From: Candidatus Jettenia sp.
GTDB lineage: Bacteria > Planctomycetota > Brocadiia > Brocadiales > Brocadiaceae
Length of the DNA: 64,000 bases
Direction of reading: 5' to 3'
NCBI GenBank assembly: GCA_021650895.1
Contig: CP091278.1
Span: 1,889,659-1,953,658 of the forward strand
The notes below the pieces were generated by a model, which saw nothing but the letters and a program-made list of their open reading frames with translations, did no database searches and had not been told where the DNA came from. Position numbers and translations under genes: made by a program. Positions 59,192-64,000 of the stretch are shown piece by piece (the first letter of the stretch is position 1; each line of letters starts with the position of its first letter).

Positions 59192-59539
59192 AGATATTTA
59201 ATTCTCCTTTAAGATGATGACTTGCGAATTTATTTTATTTAATAAAGTTGAAGTTGTTAGTTTATAAAATGACAGCAGCGTAGGTTGATTGAGGAATAAA
59301 GCCCAACATTATTATCTTGTTTATGAATTAAAATTATCAAACGTCATATACAAATCAATAATGAAAGGTAAAAACAAGCTAATAAATCCCCGAAAAGATT
59401 TTTTTAACTTCTTATAGATGGCATATGCTCTAAATTAAGTAATGAAATTACTGCGAAGAAAAGAGTATTGTTGAATTATGAGGGTCTAATCTTGTTTCTA
59501 TAAAGACGATAGCTTTGCACTATTTATGTTGTTGACATA

Positions 59540-60076
59540 CCAGAACTACCAGCGATAGGCCTCTGGAAAGAAAATCACTCCACTTGCCGAACATTTCAAG
59601 CAACGGAGCTCCATGCACAAGCCGATCATCTCGTCCTGCAAGGTGTGCAGATGCACTACTCTATCGATACTTCTGTGGTTTCTTAACCAATTTGTCCTTA
59701 CAGGATGCAGTTCAACAGAGCGCGCGGCTACGTACAGATGGGTTTTGCCTATGGGAAAAGAGGCAAAATGCCTTGCCATAGTTGTCCTCTCCAACCTTCC
59801 CGGAAGTTTACGCGACGCGTGTAGCACCGATGCGCTTGGCCAATTGCCTGACTAAGCGCCTTTTCAGAAGGCGAAACTGCAATCAGGTGTACATGGTTTG
59901 ACATCAGGCAATGGCCCATACTTCAATGTCCAGTGCGTACACCACTGAGACATCAAGTCTCTGTATGTCTTATAATCCTCGTCGCAGAAGAATGTCTGCA
60001 AACGACAGTTTCCTCGCTGAGTAACATGGTTTGGCACTTCTGGTATGACCACACGAGCAATTCTGGACATGCTCAC
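59540..60076 (-). pseudogene. REP-associated tyrosine transposase (RAYT) remnant
   Basis: The N-terminal frame begins MSMSRIARVVIPEVPNHVTQRGN, typical of Y1-transposase-like RAYT proteins. A frameshift moves the reading to CLMSNHVHLIAV (the HUH-like histidine motif) and SEKALSQAIGQAHRCYTRRVN. A second shift continues KTHLYVAARSVELHPVRTN. At least two frameshifts inactivate it. GC content is above that of the surrounding DNA, and a GTGTCCCC repeat lies just upstream. Confidence 0.8.
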
Positions 60077-60100
60077 ATCTTAACTCTCTAAATAACAAAG

Positions 60101-60134
60101 TCAATAATAATTAAGTATGATGTCCCCGGAATTG
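60101..60134. repeat. GTGTCCC-type repeat, copy 2
   Basis: Contains AATTAAGTATGATGTCCCCG; matches the copies at 57572 and 62888 with one or two differences. It lies between the RAYT remnant and the DUF3786 gene. Confidence 0.7.
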
Positions 60135-60144
60135 AAGTATACCA

Positions 60145-60726
60145 TTAGTCATACATCCCATAGTCATTCTTATAAGATACGGCCCGCGCAACAACTTCCG
60201 CCAATACTACTATGTCCTCAACACAGAATATCTTCGTTATGGTTTTATCAAAAAGTATATTTGCTTCAGGACCAAACTCTTCATCCGCATTCCAAAGTTC
60301 AATTACTATGGGGACACCTTCAAATGCCTCAACCACAATTGCTACGTCTGCGCGGTTTATTTTTTGGGCAGGCAAATTATGCAATACTGATAATATATCG
60401 AATATATTATTTCCGTACCTTTTTATTATCACATCAGTAGATCGTTTCTTAAACACTTCGGCAAAGCCGCTTGTAACAGAGAGCCCATGAAAACTAAGAT
60501 ATTCTCCACTGACTGCCGGTAAGCCTGCTATATTTTGAGAAAGATAATGAAGGATTAAGACAGTTAGATGATCCTCTATTGGTGTATTATGGGGTAATGA
60601 TAATACTTTTCGAGACTTAACATTAACTATGTACTCATTACCAAGAAATTTCACTTTTGTATTATCTGATATACCCGAACCTAAGAGGTTATCCCAAGAC
60701 CTTGTTATTGCTAACTCAAAACTCAT
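60145..60726 (-). CDS. DUF3786-like protein
   Basis: This 193-residue soluble protein fits the DUF3786 pattern: an acidic/amphipathic start, HLTVLILHYL, SGEYLSFHGL, a central helical region, and a C-terminal VVIEAFEGVPIVIELWNADEEFGPEANILFD-type segment (shown in short: PIVIELWNADEEFG, ANILFD). The function of the domain is not established. It lies alone between a transposase remnant and an integron-like cassette. Confidence 0.65.
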   Translation of the reverse strand: MSFELAITRSWDNLLGSGISDNTKVKFLGNEYIVNVKSRKVLSLPHNTPIEDHLTVLILHYLSQNIAGLPAVSGEYLSFHGLSVTSGFAEVFKKRSTDVIIKRYGNNIFDILSVLHNLPAQKINRADVAIVVEAFEGVPIVIELWNADEEFGPEANILFDKTITKIFCVEDIVVLAEVVARAVSYKNDYGMYD

Positions 60727-60812
60727 GTCGAAGTTATTTTGCCATTTCTATTTGATAACAAATAATATGAAAAAACTGCTCAATAACTGCTCATACAGCT
60801 TGTATTTCTTAG

Positions 60813-60889
60813 GCATAACGCCGGGCGTCAGCTGCTGCCGGAAGCGGGAGCGGACGCTGTAGGCAGTCAGCTGCACGCCTTGGTTAGCT
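60813..60889. other. attC-like (59-base element) recombination site
   Basis: The site is a 77-bp imperfect inverted repeat. It is bounded by GCATAAC (60813-60819) and GTTAGCT (60883-60889), with inner arms GGCGTCAGCTGCTGCC and GGCAGTCAGCTGCACGCC around a GC-rich loop. It begins 9 bp after the stop of the minus-strand HAD gene, where attC sites lie in gene cassettes. The GTTAGCT end matches the cassette's other boundary. Confidence 0.8.
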
Positions 60890-60898
60890 GGCTTACAC

Positions 60899-61897
60899 TC
60901 ACTGCTTCTCGAACGGGAAGATGGACTTCCAGTCTCGTTTCATGTCCAACACGGTCCAGCTGCGGGCCATTGCTTCATCAAGCGCCTTGTCGAGCCGGCC
61001 GATGCTGGACTGTCGGTCGTAGACCCATTCTCGTTCGGCGTCGGTGTGGTGGACGAGGAGCGCGAAACGCCTGCCGCTGCCAGCGGTCGTCCACTGGAGC
61101 ATTTGCAGGTCACCGTCGGAGTTACCGAAGGCGGCCAGAGGGCGTCGGCCGATGTGTTTCTGGATGCCGACGGGCTTGCCAGCCTTGTCGTCGATGAAGT
61201 CGATCTTTGGGAGCTTGACGAGCACCGGCTTGCTATCGCGTAGCTCAAACGTCAGTTTGCCACTGCTGCCGATCACTTGCTCGGGTGGAATGCCATAGAC
61301 TTGCTCGCTGAATACGCGCATGAACTCGATGCCGCCGCCAGAGACAATAAACGTCTTGAAGCCATGCGCGCGCAACCAGGTCAGCAATTCGAGCATCGGC
61401 TGATAGACCATTTCCGTGTAAGGTTGGCCAGTCTTCGGGTGCTTTGCCGTCGCGATCCAATCGCGGACGATTTTTTCGAACTCCTCCGTGGTGAGCCCTG
61501 CGTGCGTCGCCATGACGATCTGGAAGGTGGCCGGTTCGCCACCAGCGAGCGCACCTTTAAGGTTGCCCTTGAGCAGTGAGGCGAAGGGCTCTTTGTTCTG
61601 CCACTCGGGATGTTGCGACGCGAGAGCTTTGACGCGGTCGAGCGCGAACGCGAGTTGGAAATAGATCGGCTGCTCCGCCCACAGGGTGCCGTCGTTGTCG
61701 AACACAGCAATCCGCTCGGCGGGCGGGACAAACCTCGATCCGCCCTCTGTGGTTACATCCTTCACGAATTGAATGATAGCCTGCTTGGTTGCACCTTCGT
61801 TCCATAAGGAAAGCGGGTCGGTGGTCTGGGCGGTCGCCACGACGGAGACGGCCAAGGTAAAGCCGAAGACGAATGCTGTGAGTAGAGCACGAACCAT
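60899..61897 (-). CDS. Secreted HAD-superfamily phosphatase (cassette-borne)
   Basis: HAD motif I is FDNDGTLW, motif II TFIVSGGG, and motif III/IV AFGNSDGDLQM, so the catalytic set is complete and the protein is likely a phosphomonoesterase of the phosphoserine phosphatase-like class. I start at ATG 61897, which has AGGAG 7 nt upstream and opens a signal peptide ending VVATAQ; starts at 61918 or 61993 are less supported. Codon use is GC-rich, unlike neighbours, and the gene lies in an integron-type cassette, so recent transfer is likely. Confidence 0.85.
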   Translation of the reverse strand: MVRALLTAFVFGFTLAVSVVATAQTTDPLSLWNEGATKQAIIQFVKDVTTEGGSRFVPPAERIAVFDNDGTLWAEQPIYFQLAFALDRVKALASQHPEWQNKEPFASLLKGNLKGALAGGEPATFQIVMATHAGLTTEEFEKIVRDWIATAKHPKTGQPYTEMVYQPMLELLTWLRAHGFKTFIVSGGGIEFMRVFSEQVYGIPPEQVIGSSGKLTFELRDSKPVLVKLPKIDFIDDKAGKPVGIQKHIGRRPLAAFGNSDGDLQMLQWTTAGSGRRFALLVHHTDAEREWVYDRQSSIGRLDKALDEAMARSWTVLDMKRDWKSIFPFEKQ

Positions 61898-62145
61898 TGC
61901 ATGTCTCCTCTTGGTCATTGGTTTGAGCCAGCTAACATTAATTAGATTGATCCGCATAATATACGGAATACAGGTTTTTTGTCCATATAACACACCTTTG
62001 ATATGGCAAGTACTATATTGATAAGCACTTCAGATACCAACACTTATATCTCTTTATACTTTTTATCATGTCATCTTATACGGATCAATATAACAATCCT
62101 CTTGTTCCATTTCAAATTCAAAGTATATCGCAAAAAGGGGTCACA

Positions 62146-62860
62146 CCTTGATTAGTGATTTCAATTCTTCTAATCGCTTATGAATTTCATTGTCGTTCGA
62201 TACCTTTGATTTCATAAGAGTTACCTACCGACTTATGAAAGAATAACCAAGGCCAAACAAATCGCCAATTTCCTGATTATTATACCACCCCGTACTCCAT
62301 AAAAGAAAGATCAATACATCACGATTGTGTTTATCCGAATCGCATATCTTGGCGGATTGTAAGAAATCATTCGTATTGCATTACAAGACCTTTGCCGCTT
62401 TCTCTAAGATAGTTTTAGGATTGGTATCTCTTAAAACGTGCCGCTTCTGGGGAATTTCAACATCAGGTTTTTCGGACAAATATTTGGACTTGATATCGTC
62501 AACAAACTTCTGTGAACCAAAAAAAGGCCGTGCCGAAAATCTTCCCATATTCTTTTTTCTTCCCGGGAATATTTTTGAACCATTTCTCTCTATGCCTTGT
62601 TCTTGTCTTTTGTATCAAAACGAGAAAGAAGAGGCGCTGTAAGTAACCACTCTGGTGATTTTTTGCCATAGGCATATACGGGATAACGGCTCCATGGATA
62701 ATCAATTAACCACCTGACTATTCCGACCCGCAGCGGATTCCTGTGGATATAGCACGAAAGAAGCATCAGGTATTTATCGTTTTGGACAAGAAAGTTTTTG
62801 AACCGTCCCTGGAAAAGATGTCCATTTCGCTTATGTTTTATATTATACTAAATCAAGGGG
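62146..62860 (-). pseudogene. RAYT-type transposase remnant lacking the N-terminus
   Basis: Across two or three frames the region reads NGHLFQGRFKNFLVQNDKYL, LSCYIHRNPLRVGIV, DYPWSRYPVYAYGKKSPEWL, and finally EIGDLFGLGYSFISRSVTLMK near the C-terminus. This is the C-terminal two-thirds of a RAYT/Y1-type transposase with several disruptions. The HUH part is missing. A 74-bp piece (62566-62639) recurs at the window end. Confidence 0.78.
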
Positions 62861-62887
62861 TGACCCCTTTGCTACTTAAAAATAATG

Positions 62888-62916
62888 TCAATAATTAAAT
62901 ATGGTGTCCCCAGAAC
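62888..62916. repeat. GTGTCCC-type repeat, copy 3
   Basis: Contains AATTAAATATGGTGTCCCCA, matching the copies at 57572 and 60101. It lies between the RAYT remnant and the vapBC promoter. Confidence 0.7.
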
Positions 62917-62935
62917 GACATACCAGAAAAATTTC

Positions 62936-62998
62936 TTGACAGTAACATATTATAAATACATACTAATGCATATATAAATGCATATTTCATTAGGAGAT
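62936..62998 (+). promoter_or_regulatory. vapBC promoter and candidate operator
   Basis: TTGACA (62936-62941) with CATACT 17 bp downstream gives a plausible promoter. It overlaps repeated ATGCATAT motifs (two copies 12-13 bp apart) ending just before AGGAG. VapB-type antitoxins usually bind such repeats to autoregulate. Confidence 0.55.
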
Positions 62999-63004
62999 AA
63001 ATTC

Positions 63005-63217
63005 ATGAGAACAACAATAAACATAGATGATGAATTGTTTGAAAAGGCAGCGAAGTTGACCGGCATTAAAGAAAAAACGTCACTGGTGAGCTTGGGTCTT
63101 GAAGCACTTATCGCCAGGGAAAGCGCTAGGAGACTTGCGAAATTGGCAGGTACTGAAAAGAAATTAGAAATGATACCCCGCAGAAGAACAACAGGCACAT
63201 ACGATGGTTCTTGTTGA
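63005..63217 (+). CDS. vapB: VapB-type antitoxin (RHH)
   Basis: I start at ATG 63005 with AGGAG 9 nt upstream, where the ribbon-helix-helix sequence MRTTINIDDELFEKAAKLTG begins. The 70-residue protein continues with a helix that should wrap VapC (ALIARESARRLAKLAG). It overlaps vapC by 14 nt. Confidence 0.9.
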   Translation: MRTTINIDDELFEKAAKLTGIKEKTSLVSLGLEALIARESARRLAKLAGTEKKLEMIPRRRTTGTYDGSC

Positions 63218-63560
63218 CACTTCAGTATGGGTAGCGCATTTGCGGAATGGAAATACCGGGCTTGAAACACTATTAAATGAAAGTCACGTTATCTGTCACC
63301 CATTCATCATTGGTGAGCTTGCTTGTGGTAATCTTAAAAACAGGGCTGAAATACTTTCTCTTCTACAGGCACTTCCTATGTCAACTCATTTGGAACATGA
63401 AGAAGTGATGAGATTTATAGAAGATCATACACTTATGGGGAAGGGGTTAGGGTATATTGACATTCACTTGATTGCTTCGGCTCTATTAACTGATGTCCCA
63501 CTGTGGACAATTGACAAAAAACTCAATGAGATTTCTTCAAAATTGGGGATAAAGTATTGA
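63204..63560 (+). CDS. vapC: VapC toxin (PIN-domain ribonuclease)
   Basis: All four PIN acidic residues are present: Asp5 (LVDTSVW), Glu38 (IIGELACG), Asp86 (GYIDIHL) and Asp104 (TIDKKL). The 118-residue length is normal, so the toxin looks active. It is coupled to vapB by overlap. Confidence 0.92.
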   Translation: MVLVDTSVWVAHLRNGNTGLETLLNESHVICHPFIIGELACGNLKNRAEILSLLQALPMSTHLEHEEVMRFIEDHTLMGKGLGYIDIHLIASALLTDVPLWTIDKKLNEISSKLGIKY

Positions 63561-63594
63561 TTAGTGGATAACACCCGATAATGGTAGAAGGCGA

Positions 63595-63714
63595 TCTTTA
63601 AAACATCGTGAAGAACATTTTCAAGCCGATCTATAAAACTGTCAGTACCAAGAGGCCTCCCTGTTCGCTCATGATATCGAAGATCTTCAACTTCTTCATC
63701 CGATAGACCTGAAA
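63595..63714 (-). pseudogene. C-terminal fragment of a RAYT-type transposase
   Basis: The minus strand reads LSDEEVEDLRYHERTGRPLG then TDSFIDRLENVL, which is the end segment seen in many RAYT transposases. It is separated from other transposase parts by the CHAT fragment. No start or upstream domain is present. Confidence 0.6.
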
Positions 63715-63715
63715 T

Positions 63716-63926
63716 TTGGCATGCCAATAACGCAGTGAATATACTCTGCTATCACTTTGGCTTGTGCCTCGGAATAGCAGACATTCAAAACTACGCATTT
63801 GACATTGTCTCGCAAGACGGAAAACAATTGGCTGAACGCCCTGCTTGAAACGGGCTGACTTTTCCCCACCATATCTTCCAAGACAATTTCGCTTTCTGAA
63901 CTTCCGTGTCCGATGAAGTGTACTAT
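63716..63926 (-). pseudogene. CHAT-domain (caspase-like) fragment
   Basis: The frame reads IVHFIGHGSSESEIVLED and, further on, CVVLNVCYSEAQAKVIAEYI. It holds the His of HFxGHG and the Cys of LNxCYSE, the catalytic pair of CHAT proteases. Only ~70 residues remain. Its N-terminus is fused in frame with a piece of transposase sequence (MVQKYS), and a second transposase fragment follows. Confidence 0.65.
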
Positions 63927-64000
63927 GGAATATTTTTGAACCATTTCTCTCTATGCCTTGTTCTTGTCTTTTGTATCAAAATGAGAAAGAAGAGGCGCTG
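63927..64000. repeat. Duplicate piece of RAYT remnant at window end
   Basis: These 74 bp match 62566-62639 at 73 positions and continue past the window. The duplicated piece abuts the CHAT fragment exactly, so it marks a recombination or insertion boundary. Confidence 0.85.

Larger units (their letters stand above)
60813..61936 (-). mobile_element. Integron-type gene cassette carrying a HAD phosphatase gene
   Basis: Read on the minus strand, the cassette starts at GTTAGCT (61936-61930), carries a single gene and ends in the attC-like site. Its leading GTTAGCTGGCT is the exact reverse complement of AGCCAGCTAAC at the attC inner end, as required when the excised circle reforms the full attC site. 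GC content is well above the neighbours. No integrase or attI is visible in the window. Confidence 0.72.

Noticed and set aside
61044-61579. Several long frames on both strands inside 60,899-61,900
   Set aside because: They are GC-rich shadows of the HAD phosphatase gene.
62325-62642. 105-residue plus-strand frame
   Set aside because: It is antisense to the RAYT transposase remnant, whose reading on the minus strand gives clear family motifs.

Overview
This window is a low-GC bacterial chromosome segment that best fits an anammox planctomycete (Brocadiales, such as Ca. Brocadia, Jettenia or Kuenenia). The evidence is indirect: three ammonium transporter genes with two PII genes in one cluster, several c-type cytochromes including an NrfHA pair, a NarK nitrate/nitrite transporter, a bat/MoxR operon and Mo-cofactor genes. 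No hydrazine synthase or other anammox marker lies in the window, so the taxonomy is inferred.

Positions 1-13,000 are mostly housekeeping. They hold the 3' part of a fused NfnA/GltD-type oxidoreductase, thiS-thiG, hisF, then dnaG-rpoD, a COG1579 zinc-ribbon protein and RNase P RNA, followed by gluconeogenic aldolase and FBPase genes and mobB on the minus strand. Positions 12,900-21,200 carry a polyferredoxin, an Mrp-type ATPase, a large PAS/GAF histidine kinase with its sigma-54 response regulator, and moaA-moaC. Positions 21,250-23,900 hold a gene remnant that resembles DUF499 ATPases, a metallophosphoesterase and an atypical protein kinase.

Positions 24,300-31,350 are the nitrogen-uptake island: amt-PII, amt, a diheme cytochrome-like protein, and amt-PII. 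The second PII has Phe in place of the uridylylatable Tyr51. Next come pgeF, a stand-alone FMN glutamate synthase-like protein, a moxR-DUF58-BatD-VWA-TPR-VWA operon, and a polyisoprenyl-type glycosylation set (GT39-like, GT2, GtrA). Positions 46,700-55,900 form a nitrate/nitrite module: nrfH, nrfA (with CxxCH at heme 1), nth, a TDT-family transporter, narK, a lone PAS protein, a Cache sensor carrying a heme-c motif but no kinase, and a CheY-like regulator.

From about 56,000 to the end the DNA is accessory: three HicAB loci (one intact, two with broken toxin genes), a broken YgiT-type gene, IS1182-type and RAYT transposase remnants, VapBC, a CHAT-domain fragment, and a GC-rich HAD-phosphatase gene that is bounded exactly like an integron gene cassette with an attC-like site. 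Intergenic regions hold several families of palindromic repeats and MITE-like elements, including a three- to five-copy family that flanks nrfH and a long perfect palindrome at 45,895.
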